The translations under genes and the position numbers were made by a program. Below are positions 19,441 through 28,115 of a stretch of 64,000 nucleotides of DNA, in pieces. Origin of the DNA: Roseibium polysiphoniae (lineage in GTDB: Bacteria; Pseudomonadota; Alphaproteobacteria; Rhizobiales; Stappiaceae); assembly GCF_014842925.1 (NCBI RefSeq), contig NZ_JACYXJ010000005.1, positions 124,001 to 188,000 on the forward strand, read 5' to 3'. Position 1 is the stretch's first letter, and the number at the start of each line of letters is the position of its first letter. Under the pieces are notes generated by a model. That model made no database searches, was not told the DNA's origin, and saw nothing but the letters and a program-made list of their open reading frames with translations.

Positions 19441-19776
19441 TTGTCCGACGGAGACAGCCCGTTGCCCTGGAAACAGACCGGCGACGGACTGATGCTGACC
19501 GTTCGGCTGACGCCCAAGGCGGCACGCGATACGCTGGACAGGATTGAAGTGCTCGCGGATGGCCGAGCCGCGCTCAAGGCCTATGTGCGCGCTGTTCCTG
19601 AAAAGGGCGGCGCCAACGCTGCCCTCGTCAAACTGATTTCCAAGACCCTGAAGCTGCCCAAGTCCGCGGTCTCACTGGAGACAGGAGCCACCGCCCGCTT
19701 GAAGACATTGCGTCTTGAAGGAAACAGCGCTGAGCTTTCCGACAGGCTCACCGAGCTGCTGTCCGGCAAGAGCTGA
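19441..19776 (+). CDS. DUF167/YggU family protein
   Basis: A 111-residue protein of the DUF167 family, named by LTVRLTPKAARD and the segment VPEKGGANAALVKLISKTLKLPKS. Function unknown. Start TTG 19441 lies 2 bp after the yggT stop and has no clear Shine-Dalgarno, so it is probably translationally coupled; a later ATG at 19492 would cut into the domain. The yggT-yggU pairing is widely conserved. Confidence 0.85.
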   Translation: MSDGDSPLPWKQTGDGLMLTVRLTPKAARDTLDRIEVLADGRAALKAYVRAVPEKGGANAALVKLISKTLKLPKSAVSLETGATARLKTLRLEGNSAELSDRLTELLSGKS

Positions 19777-19794
19777 CACCTAGCGCGGCTTAGA

Positions 19795-20001
19795 TCAGAC
19801 CTCCAGAGGCCGGGCCTCTTCCGCCAGCATGATCGGGATGCCATTGCGGATCGGATAGGCGAGCTTTGCCGCACGCGAGATCAGCTCCTGATGCTCTTCA
19901 TCATACTCCAGCGTCGTCTTTGTCACCGGACAGACGAGAAGCTCCAACAACTTGCGGTCGACCTTGCGATCAACGGGCTGGGCAGGTTCAGTGTCGGCCA
20001 T
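19795..20001 (-). CDS. Trm112 family protein
   Basis: A 68-residue protein of the Trm112/UPF0434 family: [22 protein letters not shown] followed by [18 protein letters not shown]. Bacterial members are small, often with one CxxC-like or single Cys remnant, and are thought to support methyltransferases. It lies 26 bp downstream of the LON-substrate-binding-like gene on the same strand and is probably co-transcribed. Confidence 0.88.
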   Translation of the reverse strand: MADTEPAQPVDRKVDRKLLELLVCPVTKTTLEYDEEHQELISRAAKLAYPIRNGIPIMLAEEARPLEV

Positions 20002-20027
20002 GCCGAAAACTCCATAAGGGCAATAGG

Positions 20028-20705
20028 TTATTGCAACGTAGTGCTGCCGTCATTTTGCGTTCGGGCCAGATCCATCTCGGTGATCGCAATCAGGGTTTCC
20101 GCACGCATCTTGAGATCACGCGCCTCCAGAAGCGCCTGCTTTTCCTGAGGGCCATAGGGGCACATCATGCAAAGCGCGTTGACCAGGACTTCGGTCTCGG
20201 CCTCTGAAACGCTCTCCCAGTCTGCCTCCATGTTGTTGGCATCGAGATAGTCCCTCAGCGCCTTGAGAAGACTGTTCCGATCGACCTCTTCTTCGCCGAC
20301 ACCGGACTGAAGGTCCTGCGCGAAGGGCGCAAAATCGACTTCCACCTGGCGAAACGCGGTGATCGCATCCACCTCGCGTCCGACGGCAAAACGCATCACC
20401 CCCTGGAGGGTGATCAGATAGCGGCCATCGCCCGATTCCTGAAAGCTGGTCAACCGCCCAACGCAGCCGATCCGCGCCAGAACGGGCACATCGTCGTCCT
20501 GCTGACCAAGCGCAGGTTCCGGTTGAACCATGCCAATCAACCGGTTGCCCGCGAGCGCCGCATCGATCATGTCGATGTAGCGCGGCTCAAAGATGTTCAA
20601 AGGCAGCTGGGTGCGCGGCAGCAGCAGCGCGCCCGAAAGGGGGAAAACGGGCAAAACCGGCGGCAAATCCGCAATCATTTCGTAAATGGCATTTCCCGCC
20701 TGCAT
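20028..20705 (-). CDS. LON N-terminal-like (substrate-binding) domain protein
   Basis: A 225-residue protein consisting of a single LON substrate-binding domain (PF02190) without the AAA+ or protease parts: [26 protein letters not shown], then [27 protein letters not shown]. Stand-alone copies are common in alphaproteobacteria; role unclear. It sits in the run thioredoxin-TPR, LON-like, Trm112 on the minus strand (gap of 82 bp from the first), a conserved neighbourhood in this group. Confidence 0.88.
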   Translation of the reverse strand: MQAGNAIYEMIADLPPVLPVFPLSGALLLPRTQLPLNIFEPRYIDMIDAALAGNRLIGMVQPEPALGQQDDDVPVLARIGCVGRLTSFQESGDGRYLITLQGVMRFAVGREVDAITAFRQVEVDFAPFAQDLQSGVGEEEVDRNSLLKALRDYLDANNMEADWESVSEAETEVLVNALCMMCPYGPQEKQALLEARDLKMRAETLIAITEMDLARTQNDGSTTLQ

Positions 20706-20787
20706 TCACTCGTCCTTTGTCTGCTTGATGACCCAAAGCCCGTTGACACGCGCCTACAACCTTATGTGTGGCGCAGCATTGGCCGGG

Positions 20788-21774
20788 TCAAGAAAACAGA
20801 ACGGCCGACAGCTTGCGCCGCCCATAGGCGGACGCCGGTTCCTTGAAACCCCAGGCCTCGAAGAACTGCAGAAGCTGCTTGCGCGCGCCGTCTTCGTTCC
20901 ATTCGCGGTCGCGGCGGACAATTTCGATCAGCTGATCCACCGCACCGTTCTTGTCGCCCTTGCCATTGAGACCAAGTGCCAGGTCGAAACGGGCCTGAAG
21001 ATCCAGAGGATCCTTGTCGATGCGAGCCTGCAGCTCTGCCAGGTCGCCAAGGGCTTTGGCCTGTTCTGCCAGTTCAAGAGCGGCTTTCGCCGCGACATAG
21101 GCAGGGTCGTCCTGCTTGTCTTCCGGCACCATCTCCAGAGCCTGTGCCGCCCGTTCGGTCTCGTCTGCGCCAAGGTAACACTGGGCCAGACCGCAGATTG
21201 CCTGCACGTTGTCCGGCTCCATCTGCATGACTGCGCCGAACAGCTGCGCCGCCTGGCCGAAGTCTTTCGCCTCGAGCAGACCCGCCGCCTGCTCGAGAAA
21301 CGCCTCGGTCTGGCTGACCGGAGCCTGGCCACCCAGCTTTTCAATGAAAGCCTTCACTTCGCTGTCGGACTTGGCGCCCATGAAGCCATCAACCGGCTGG
21401 CCGTCCTTGAACGCGATCACGGCCGGGATGGACTGGATGCCCAGCTGACCAGCGATCTCCGGGTGGTCATCGATATTCATCTTGGCCAGACGGACTGCTC
21501 CGCCGGCAGCCTTTACCGCACCCTCGATCACAGGCGTCAACTGCTTGCATGGCCCGCACCAGGGCGCCCAGAAATCAACGAGGATCGGCTGGCTGCGCGA
21601 GGCTTCCATGACGTCCTGCATGAAGTTCTGCGTGGTCACATCGAAGACAAGGTCGCCCCCAGCGGCCGGACCATTACCACCGCCGCCGCCATTGCCGCCG
21701 TAACCGCTTCCGCCCATGCTGCCGCCAAAACCGGCGCCAATTTGGCCGCCCATTGAGTAATTGCCAGTGCTCAT
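20788..21774 (-). CDS. Thioredoxin-TPR co-chaperone, CnoX/YbbN-like
   Basis: A 328-residue protein with a Gly/Ser-rich N-terminal extension of about 40 residues, a thioredoxin domain with WCGPCK (Cys73, Cys76), and C-terminal tetratricopeptide-like helices with a distal DUF-type repeat (AAKAALELAEQ). E. coli CnoX lacks the redox-active pair but keeps the same architecture; here both Cys are present, as in alphaproteobacterial members. It probably protects or delivers clients to GroEL under oxidative stress. The glycine tail is unusual but not unique. Confidence 0.88.
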   Translation of the reverse strand: MSTGNYSMGGQIGAGFGGSMGGSGYGGNGGGGGNGPAAGGDLVFDVTTQNFMQDVMEASRSQPILVDFWAPWCGPCKQLTPVIEGAVKAAGGAVRLAKMNIDDHPEIAGQLGIQSIPAVIAFKDGQPVDGFMGAKSDSEVKAFIEKLGGQAPVSQTEAFLEQAAGLLEAKDFGQAAQLFGAVMQMEPDNVQAICGLAQCYLGADETERAAQALEMVPEDKQDDPAYVAAKAALELAEQAKALGDLAELQARIDKDPLDLQARFDLALGLNGKGDKNGAVDQLIEIVRRDREWNEDGARKQLLQFFEAWGFKEPASAYGRRKLSAVLFS

Positions 21775-21884
21775 TCGAATCTGCCCCTGATTTCAGGCGT
21801 GTCTCGCTCAACCGAAGACCGCATTTTCCCGCGCGATCCGCACGGGCCGTCATTTGCGCCTAACATGGCGTCGCCAGAGATGAA

Positions 21885-22406
21885 TTACAAACCCAGTTCC
21901 TGCGCCTCGGCGCTCACCGCAAGCACCTGGGGCGAATGTCCACATGCTTCGGCAAATTTCAAAAGATCTTCGCGCGCGATCGAGGTCGTCGCATCATTTA
22001 GCAGCGGGTGATAGTTGAGCACCTTGTGCTGCATCATGGCGGCATCAAAAATCGGTGTCACGTTCTGGCCCTCCCGATCGTTGATCAGCGAAAAGGGCGT
22101 CACGGACCCCGGCGTCACACCGAGCATCTCCATCAGAAGGTCCGCATTGCCGAAGGACACCCGGCCCTGCGCGCCGATGATCTGGTGGATCTTTTTCAGG
22201 TCGATCGTCGCATCATGAAGGGCAACCACCAGGAAGAGGCGTCCCTTCTTGTCCTTCAAAAACAGATTTTTCGTATGGCCGCCGGCGATGCGCTCATGCA
22301 GGTCGCCGGATTCCGCAACAGTGAAGACCGGCTGATGGTCGAGCGTCGTCACCTCGATGCCGTGAGCGGCGAAAAAATCCATTAGGTCGTTGCGGCTTGC
22401 CGGCAT
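21885..22406 (-). CDS. YbaK/ProX-type aminoacyl-tRNA deacylase
   Basis: A 173-residue stand-alone editing domain of the YbaK/ProXp family, which hydrolyses mischarged tRNA (ProXp-ala clears Ala-tRNA-Pro). Motifs HTKNLFLKDKKGRLFLVVALHD and FGNADLLMEMLGVTPGSVTPFSL are those of the prolyl-tRNA editing domain. Start ATG 22406 gives MPASRNDLMDFFAAHGI; an upstream start at 22463 is less likely. The exact tRNA specificity cannot be told. Confidence 0.85.
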   Translation of the reverse strand: MPASRNDLMDFFAAHGIEVTTLDHQPVFTVAESGDLHERIAGGHTKNLFLKDKKGRLFLVVALHDATIDLKKIHQIIGAQGRVSFGNADLLMEMLGVTPGSVTPFSLINDREGQNVTPIFDAAMMQHKVLNYHPLLNDATTSIAREDLLKFAEACGHSPQVLAVSAEAQELGL

Positions 22407-22575
22407 GAAATTGTTACCCTGTTCCTGGCTCAATAGGTCCGATCTAGCCCGAACCGGCCCCAAAGCTCAAGGTCGAAATTCTCTTGCAAGTCCCGGAATT
22501 CCTTGATTTTCAAGCAACTTCGCGAGACGATTATCCACAACGCATGTGCATAAATTTTTTGCTGTAATTTGCCTG

Positions 22576-22606
22576 TTGCAATCCATCTCTTCATAGTCCA
22601 TATACT
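22576..22606 (+). promoter_or_regulatory. Possible promoter of tRNA-Gly
   Basis: TTGCAA (22576-22581) and TATACT (22601-22606), 19 bases apart, end about 73 bases before the tRNA. The spacing is longer than ideal. Confidence 0.35.
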
Positions 22607-22679
22607 GCGCACCTCGCTGAGACAGGGGCCCTTCGGGAGCCTCCAAAGTCTGGCAACAGACTGAAGTTCAGCAAAAAAT

Positions 22680-22754
22680 GCGGGTGTAGCTCAGGGGTAG
22701 AGCACAACCTTGCCAAGGTTGGGGTCGAGGGTTCGAATCCCTTCGCCCGCTCCA
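22680..22754 (+). tRNA. tRNA-Gly (anticodon GCC)
   Basis: A full cloverleaf can be drawn: acceptor GCGGGTG / CGCCCGC, D-arm GCTC...GAGC, anticodon stem CAACC/GGTTG with loop TTGCCAA, and T-arm GAGGG-TTCGAAT-CCCTT. The 3' CCA is encoded in the DNA. Anticodon GCC reads Gly codons GGC and GGU. A strong terminator follows. Confidence 0.96.
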
Positions 22755-22774
22755 AATTCCGCCGAATGGCGCAC

Positions 22775-22806
22775 AGGCCGATGATCTCAAGATCGTCGGC
22801 CTTTTT
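22775..22806 (+). terminator. Terminator of tRNA-Gly
   Basis: Stem AGGCCGA(T)GATC / GATC(G)TCGGCCT around a TCAA loop, followed by TTTTT, 21 bases after the tRNA. Confidence 0.85.
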
Positions 22807-22944
22807 GGTTTCAGGCCCTCCTGCTTCACAAGCCTTCATTTACCCTAACGGGAAACCGCTCGGTAAAACCGCGGAGGCTTAAACCACCGGGAAAGGCATG
22901 TCTCTGATCATGCCAGTGTTTCAGCCTGGTGGGAGAAGCCTTGC

Positions 22945-23433
22945 ATGTTCGCGCTCAAGCGTCCGATTTCACTTGTTATCGTCCTGTTCTGGTTCAGCTT
23001 CTGGATGCTGAACGCCCTGGACAAGATCCTGGCGCGGAAAGATCTCGGCAGCTTCCGCTGGTGGGGCAACGATCGCATTGAGAAATTCACGATGTATTTC
23101 GATCGGCTTTCGATCGATGCCGCCCATGTCTATCCGACCTTGATGTTTGCCGGCATTGTCGAGTTTGCCGTCGCGTTGCCCTTCCTCTATGCCGGTTATC
23201 ATCTGGCCAAAGGGAAACCCGGCGCAGCAAGGCTCGCCGATCTTGCGATTGCCCTTTCCATCGTGATCTTCCTCGGCTTTGCGATTTTCGATGTCATCGT
23301 GGGTGACCGGGCCGAACTTCTGGAACACTCAACCTATGTCGGCGTGCTATTGATCTCGTTCCTGGCCATTGCGGCAGAGATGTTCTTCAACCATCTGCGC
23401 CGCCTGACGCAGGAAGAAAACGTCGAGGCGTAA
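22945..23433 (+). CDS. Small polytopic membrane protein
   Basis: A 162-residue protein with four hydrophobic segments (about residues 8-26, 65-85, 95-118, 128-148), the layout of DoxX-like proteins, although I do not recognise it with certainty. There are no Cys or metal-binding motifs. It precedes a small cytochrome c gene by 119 bp in the same direction. Function unknown. Confidence 0.65.
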   Translation: MFALKRPISLVIVLFWFSFWMLNALDKILARKDLGSFRWWGNDRIEKFTMYFDRLSIDAAHVYPTLMFAGIVEFAVALPFLYAGYHLAKGKPGAARLADLAIALSIVIFLGFAIFDVIVGDRAELLEHSTYVGVLLISFLAIAAEMFFNHLRRLTQEENVEA

Positions 23434-23552
23434 AAGGCCGGCACTTTGACCAGACGCAAAGCGCCCCAAGACACCTGCGTGCAATGCTCTCAACCTGACG
23501 TCCAAACAGTTTTTCGGTGTGGTCGCCGGCTGTTTGATTGAAGGAGAGAGCA

Positions 23553-23882
23553 ATGAAGATTTTCAGGACGCACGTCTTAATGGTTGCCTTGTCGCTCGCC
23601 GCCTTGCCGCTGCTTTCAACGCCTGGCGCAGCGGCAGAGAGGGAGAACGGCAAGGTCCTCGCCCTGAAATGGTGTTCGGCCTGCCATCTGGTCTCAAAGA
23701 ACCAGCCGGTTGTGAACGACGCTCCGCTTGCAAGCTTTTACGAGCTGGCCGCAGAGGACGCGATCTCAGAGGCGACGTTGAAGACCTTCCTCGCCGACCC
23801 GCATCCGCAAATGCCCGGCATGAGCCTCTCCAACATGGAGATCGCTGACATCGCCCGCTACATCAAGACGCTGGAGCCTTGA
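23553..23882 (+). CDS. Small class I cytochrome c
   Basis: A 109-residue exported cytochrome: signal peptide (ALSLAALPLLSTPGAAA), one haem-binding CSACH, and a distal Met in PQMPGMSLSNMEIADIARYIKTLEP, the usual C-terminal helix of c-type cytochromes. Start ATG 23553 follows GGAGAGAG by a short gap; a TTG at 23538 is upstream in frame. Its electron partners are unknown. Maturation would depend on the ccm genes at 43.8-46.7 kb. The stop directly abuts the stop of the convergent nuclease gene. Confidence 0.88.
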   Translation: MKIFRTHVLMVALSLAALPLLSTPGAAAERENGKVLALKWCSACHLVSKNQPVVNDAPLASFYELAAEDAISEATLKTFLADPHPQMPGMSLSNMEIADIARYIKTLEP

Positions 23883-24854
23883 TCAGAGAGCGAGCTCCGC
23901 ACAGACCGCCGCATGAAACGAGCCCTCCCGAGCGTCTGTCTCGGCGTCCTTGAGTTCGTCGGCAAGCTGCTCATTGAAAACGTGAATTCCGGCCACGCGT
24001 CTCCTAAGCGATGAGCTGACCACAATATGGTCAAGCGCCTGCGCCCGGCCGTTATGCAGCACAGTGCCGCGTTCTTCCGCCGGCAAAATCTCATCAACCT
24101 GATACATCTGACGCGTGGCCAGATCCTGATTTCCGGTATCCTCCGGATCCGCGCAGATCAGCCTGAGAGCGCTCGCGTCCCCGGTCGCATTGAAGTCGCC
24201 TGCCGCCGCAATCAAGGCATCCGGCTCCTTGTCGAACAGGGCATCAATGGCCAACCTCAGGTCCAGCGCCTGAGCCGTTCGCTTCATCGCCGACAGAAAA
24301 TACCCTTCGGCCCAGGCGGAACTGCTTTTCCAGCAGCTCGCCCCAGACTTGCCGCCGGGCAAAGCCGCAGCGATCGGAGCACGCAAATGCACCACAAAAA
24401 GATGCAAGGACTGCTCAGCACCGATGTCCAGCTTCACCTGCAGGATCGGGCGGTCGAACCGCATGAGGTCTTCGCAAATGTCATCCGCACCCGTCGTTTT
24501 CGGCCGCCAGAGCGGCGGCTCAACCCTTGCATGATAGAGAACCTGAACCTCGTCGATCGGATAGCGGGACAGCGCGAGAAGATTGTGCCGGTCAGCCGGC
24601 CCCTGGAGATCGGGCCTTTGACCAGCGGCTCGGTTGAAATCAGCATAAGGCGTTTCGGCAAGAAGAAGGTCCAGAGCGGCAAAATCGCGCCGCTTCTCGC
24701 CCAGCGGCTTCTGCGCATTCACCTCCTGCAGACAGAGAATATCCGCATCAAGCTCGATCAGCCGAGGACGCAGAGCAGAAAGCCGTGGAATCAGATTGTC
24801 CGGCCTGAACCGGTCCTCGCCAAAGGACTCCAGATTGAAGGTCGCAAGGCGCAT
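23883..24854 (-). CDS. Endonuclease/exonuclease/phosphatase family protein
   Basis: A 323-residue member of the EEP superfamily. Family motifs are seen in order: MRLATFNLESFGED (Asn), DILCLQEVNAQ (Glu), VVHLRAP (His), AAAGDFNATGD (Asp-x-Asn) and QALDHIVVSS (Asp-His). No signal peptide is seen. Start ATG 24854 begins the domain and has GAGGAAC upstream; the open frame continues back to 24935 with a Cys-rich stretch that is not part of the fold. Substrate (nucleic acid, lipid or inositol phosphate) cannot be told. Confidence 0.85.
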   Translation of the reverse strand: MRLATFNLESFGEDRFRPDNLIPRLSALRPRLIELDADILCLQEVNAQKPLGEKRRDFAALDLLLAETPYADFNRAAGQRPDLQGPADRHNLLALSRYPIDEVQVLYHARVEPPLWRPKTTGADDICEDLMRFDRPILQVKLDIGAEQSLHLFVVHLRAPIAAALPGGKSGASCWKSSSAWAEGYFLSAMKRTAQALDLRLAIDALFDKEPDALIAAAGDFNATGDASALRLICADPEDTGNQDLATRQMYQVDEILPAEERGTVLHNGRAQALDHIVVSSSLRRRVAGIHVFNEQLADELKDAETDAREGSFHAAVCAELAL

Positions 24855-24965
24855 TTCTTGTTCCTCAAGCCAGGGCGGGCAGTCACGCAGATGCAAGCAT
24901 AGCCTGCACCGGCACATGGTGATAGGACACATCAAGTCTCCATTCCCGCGAACGAGCTCGCCGCC

Positions 24966-25367
24966 ATGACTTCAAATGCCTGCCCCTGCGGCTCCGGAAA
25001 ACCCTTTGAGCTGTGCTGCGAAGCCTTTCTCACCGGCCGTATAAAACCTGAAACGGCGGAAGAATTGATGCGCTCGCGTTACAGTGCCTATGTCCGCGAA
25101 AACATCGCCTATCTGAAGGAAACGCTTTGGCCGAAGTTCCAATCGTCGTTTGATTTTGCAGCAACAGCAAAATGGGCGTCGGAAAGCCACTGGACCGGCC
25201 TCAAGGTTCTCGGCAGCACGAAAGGTGCGGCCCGTGACCGGGAGGGAACAGTGCTTTTCGAGGCAAGCTATCTTGCGGGCGGCAAGCTGCTAACCCACCG
25301 GGAAAACAGCCTGTTTCGGAAAAAATCCGGGCGCTGGTACTACGTCGAAGCCGTCTCGACACCCTGA
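24966..25367 (+). CDS. YchJ family SEC-C motif protein
   Basis: A 133-residue protein with a SEC-C zinc motif CPCGSGKPFELCC at residues 6-18 and an NTF2-like C-terminal half (MRSRYSAYVRENIAYLKETLWP and a final WYYVEAVS). YchJ proteins are widespread and uncharacterised. It is divergent from the nuclease gene and has nothing after it until the flippase gene 160 bp on. Confidence 0.88.
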   Translation: MTSNACPCGSGKPFELCCEAFLTGRIKPETAEELMRSRYSAYVRENIAYLKETLWPKFQSSFDFAATAKWASESHWTGLKVLGSTKGAARDREGTVLFEASYLAGGKLLTHRENSLFRKKSGRWYYVEAVSTP

Positions 25368-25527
25368 TGGACTGCTCCCGTCTGGCGATTTGGCGAGACC
25401 TTTGCAAGACGCGGGTCCCCTGGACGCCTGAAACCACCTGAATACCCGTGGGCTTGGGCCGCACAGCGGCAACACACGCAGATGTCATCATTAGGCGACG
25501 GAATGTTAAATCCCTCATGCGATAACC

Positions 25528-26940
25528 ATGCGGAATTTAACTTGGGGATTTTTCCGGTTGCGTCTTTTCACGGAGACATGGACACAGCATTTGCGGCCGC
25601 TCGGCACGCTGTTCGATCGCTTGCGCGCCCGTCTCGATGGCGGCGCCTCGCGCATGGCGCTTTCGACCTTCGCGATCAGGATCGCGGGTGCGGTCCTGGC
25701 TTTTCTGTCGCAGATCCTCCTCGCTCGATTGATGGGCGCCCATGAATACGGCATCTACTCACTCGCGTGGACCTGGATCATCGTCCTCGGCATTTTCGCC
25801 TGCATCGGATTTTCTTCCTCCCCCAATCGCTTCATTCCCGAGTACACACAGAACGGCGACCTGGCGCGCCTGCGCGGGTTCCTGAAAGCCAGCCGCCTCA
25901 GCGCCCTGATCACCGGTTTTCTTCTGGCCGCACTGGGCATGGTGACCGTTCAGCTTCTCAGCCCCGTAATCGAGCCCTATTACGTCTGGCCGCTGACCAT
26001 CATTTTTCTGGCCCTGCCGCTCTTTGCCCTGGGCGGGGTGCAGGACGGCATTGCACGCAGCTACGATTGGCCGTCACTTGCGATGCTGCCGACCTATATC
26101 TGGCGGCCACTCGCGATCATCGCCCTGATCCTGGCGCTCATTTTCGCCGGCAAACCGGCGAACGCACTCACTGCCGCAGCCGCGGCGATCGCCGCCACCT
26201 GGGTCGTCGCATTCTATCAGCTGTTCATGTTGAACAAGCGCCTTGGCGTTGAAGTCTCCCCCGGTCCGCGCAAGATCGAACTGAATGACTGGCTCGCAAT
26301 CTCTTTGCCGATGCTTCTGGTCGAAGGCTTCCTGCAGCTGATCACCAGTGCTGACGTCATCATGGTGAGCTTCTGGCACAGCCCGGAAGAGGTCGGCGTC
26401 TACTTTGCGGCCTCCAAGACACTCGCATTGGTGCATTTCGTCTATTTTGCCGTCCGCGCGGCATCGGCCCACCGGTTCTCGAAATTCATCCACTCCGATG
26501 ACCGCGAAGGCCTCGCTGCCTATGTCCGGCAAGCCTCCTTCTGGACGTTCTGGCCATCTCTGGCCGCAGGCCTGGGATTGTTGCTGATCGGGCCACTGCT
26601 GCTCAGCCTGTTTGGCAAAGGCTTCGAGGCGGGTTACCCGCTCATTGCGGTGCTGCTCATTGGCGTTCTCGCCCGTGCCTCCGTTGGCCCGGCGGACGCC
26701 CTATTGACCATGAGCGGCCACCAGAAAAGCTGCGCCAAGATCTATGCGGCAACCTTTGCCATCAATGTCATGCTCAACATCCTGCTGATCCCCTGGCTGG
26801 GTCTTACCGGCGCGGCCCTGGCAACAAGCCTCTCCATCATCTTCGAGGCCGCAAGCCTCGCCACCACCGCACACCGAAAGCTGCAAGTTCGGACATTTGT
26901 ACTGCCCTGGAGGGCCTTGCCGGGCGGTTCGCGGCCGTGA
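25528..26940 (+). CDS. Wzx-type flippase/polysaccharide export protein (MOP superfamily)
   Basis: A 470-residue membrane protein with about 12-14 hydrophobic segments, of the MATE/MOP superfamily used to flip lipid-linked oligosaccharides or export polysaccharide. Typical stretches are LLARLMGAHEYGIYSLAWTW and the C-terminal GLTGAALATSLSIIFEA. Its stop overlaps the next gene's GTG by 4 bases, so the two are translated together. The start at 25528 is the first in frame; a shorter N-terminus is possible. The polysaccharide is unknown; no other wzx/wzy genes are near. Confidence 0.85.
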   Translation: MRNLTWGFFRLRLFTETWTQHLRPLGTLFDRLRARLDGGASRMALSTFAIRIAGAVLAFLSQILLARLMGAHEYGIYSLAWTWIIVLGIFACIGFSSSPNRFIPEYTQNGDLARLRGFLKASRLSALITGFLLAALGMVTVQLLSPVIEPYYVWPLTIIFLALPLFALGGVQDGIARSYDWPSLAMLPTYIWRPLAIIALILALIFAGKPANALTAAAAAIAATWVVAFYQLFMLNKRLGVEVSPGPRKIELNDWLAISLPMLLVEGFLQLITSADVIMVSFWHSPEEVGVYFAASKTLALVHFVYFAVRAASAHRFSKFIHSDDREGLAAYVRQASFWTFWPSLAAGLGLLLIGPLLLSLFGKGFEAGYPLIAVLLIGVLARASVGPADALLTMSGHQKSCAKIYAATFAINVMLNILLIPWLGLTGAALATSLSIIFEAASLATTAHRKLQVRTFVLPWRALPGGSRP

Positions 26941-28094
26941 TCCTTGAACCCGCAGATGCGTCCGGTCACAGCCCTTTGGGAGAGGACCATCTGGAGCCAC
27001 TGGTTCTGGACCCCTGCACTGCTGGTGGCCACCTGGACGCATGGCGGAAGCTCTCCGTGAGCGCTCTCGACCCGAACCCGTTCTTCGGTCCCGATTTTCT
27101 CATTCCTTTCCTGGAAAACACCGGCAGGTCAGGCGTTCGCCTGTTCGTCATCCGGTGCGGCAGGACCGGGGACTGGCTTATGGCCGCGCCGATGGGCCGC
27201 CGAAGGCTTGGTCTCGCCGTGTCGGCCGCAAGCAGCTGGGCCACCGAGTATGGCCCTCTTGGCACGCCGCTTCTTTCTGTCGAAGCCCCCCAGAGTGTGC
27301 CAGCCGCTTTTCTCGCCCTGACCGCGGAAAAGACGCGCCTCCCCTTGATTGCATTTCACTATCTGCCGTTCGAGAGCGCAACCGCACGAGCGATCGAGGA
27401 CACCGGAAACTGGAGCTTCCGGCGTGGACCGGTTTCCATGCGCGCGAGCCATGCAGCTGGTCCGGAAGGTGAAGCACAATTTGCCAAGGCCTTCAGCGGC
27501 AAGAGACGCAAGGAGTTGCCGCGTCTGATCCGGCGGCTTTCCCAGGAAGGCGAAGTCCGGTTCGAAAGCCACAGCGGCGACGACGTGCCCCGCTACTTCG
27601 AAAGTTTTCTGCAGCTTGAAGCATCCGGCTGGAAGGGAACGCGCGGAACCGCGCTGCTCAGCCACCAGAACACGGCAAGGTTCGCGCGTGAGATGATAGC
27701 AAAGCTCTCCGCATCCGGCTGCGTCCGCATCGACACCATCAGCGTTTCCGGCAAGCCGATCGCCATGCTGATCATCATGCTGGACGCAGGCAGGGCCTTT
27801 TCCTGGAAAATCGCCTTTGATGAAAGCTATGCCCGGTTCTCGCCCGGCGCGCAGATCACGCTCTTTGCCCTGGAGCGAAACCTTCAAGATCCGGCGATCA
27901 CCTGCGGCGATTCCCTTGCCGTACCAGGGCACCCGATGATTGAGCCGCTTTGGCGCGGACGGCTGAGCTATGGCACGCTTCTTTGTGCCCGCTCGGTTCC
28001 GGGGCGCGCCCTGCAAATGGCGGCAAAATATGACATGGCCCTGGAAGGGGACATTCGGCGGGTGGCGCGAAAGCTTCTGCGCCGAGCAGGCTAG
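26937..28094 (+). CDS. GNAT/BioF2-like acyltransferase
   Basis: A 385-residue protein of the GNAT_6/BioF2-like (CelD-related) acetyltransferase family found with exopolysaccharide and cell-surface genes. The central block SGKRRKELPRLIRRLSQEGEVRFE and LQLEASGWKGTRGTALL are characteristic of this family. It starts with GTG in the GTGA overlap with the flippase stop, so both act in one pathway, probably acylation of an exported glycan or lipid. Substrate not known. Confidence 0.75.
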   Translation: MILEPADASGHSPLGEDHLEPLVLDPCTAGGHLDAWRKLSVSALDPNPFFGPDFLIPFLENTGRSGVRLFVIRCGRTGDWLMAAPMGRRRLGLAVSAASSWATEYGPLGTPLLSVEAPQSVPAAFLALTAEKTRLPLIAFHYLPFESATARAIEDTGNWSFRRGPVSMRASHAAGPEGEAQFAKAFSGKRRKELPRLIRRLSQEGEVRFESHSGDDVPRYFESFLQLEASGWKGTRGTALLSHQNTARFAREMIAKLSASGCVRIDTISVSGKPIAMLIIMLDAGRAFSWKIAFDESYARFSPGAQITLFALERNLQDPAITCGDSLAVPGHPMIEPLWRGRLSYGTLLCARSVPGRALQMAAKYDMALEGDIRRVARKLLRRAG

Positions 28095-28115
28095 GTCGTA
28101 GTATAGATTGAATCT

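Noticed and set aside
22591..22839. 82-codon frame on the minus strand across tRNA-Gly
   Set aside because: It runs through the tRNA and its terminator, so it cannot be a real gene.
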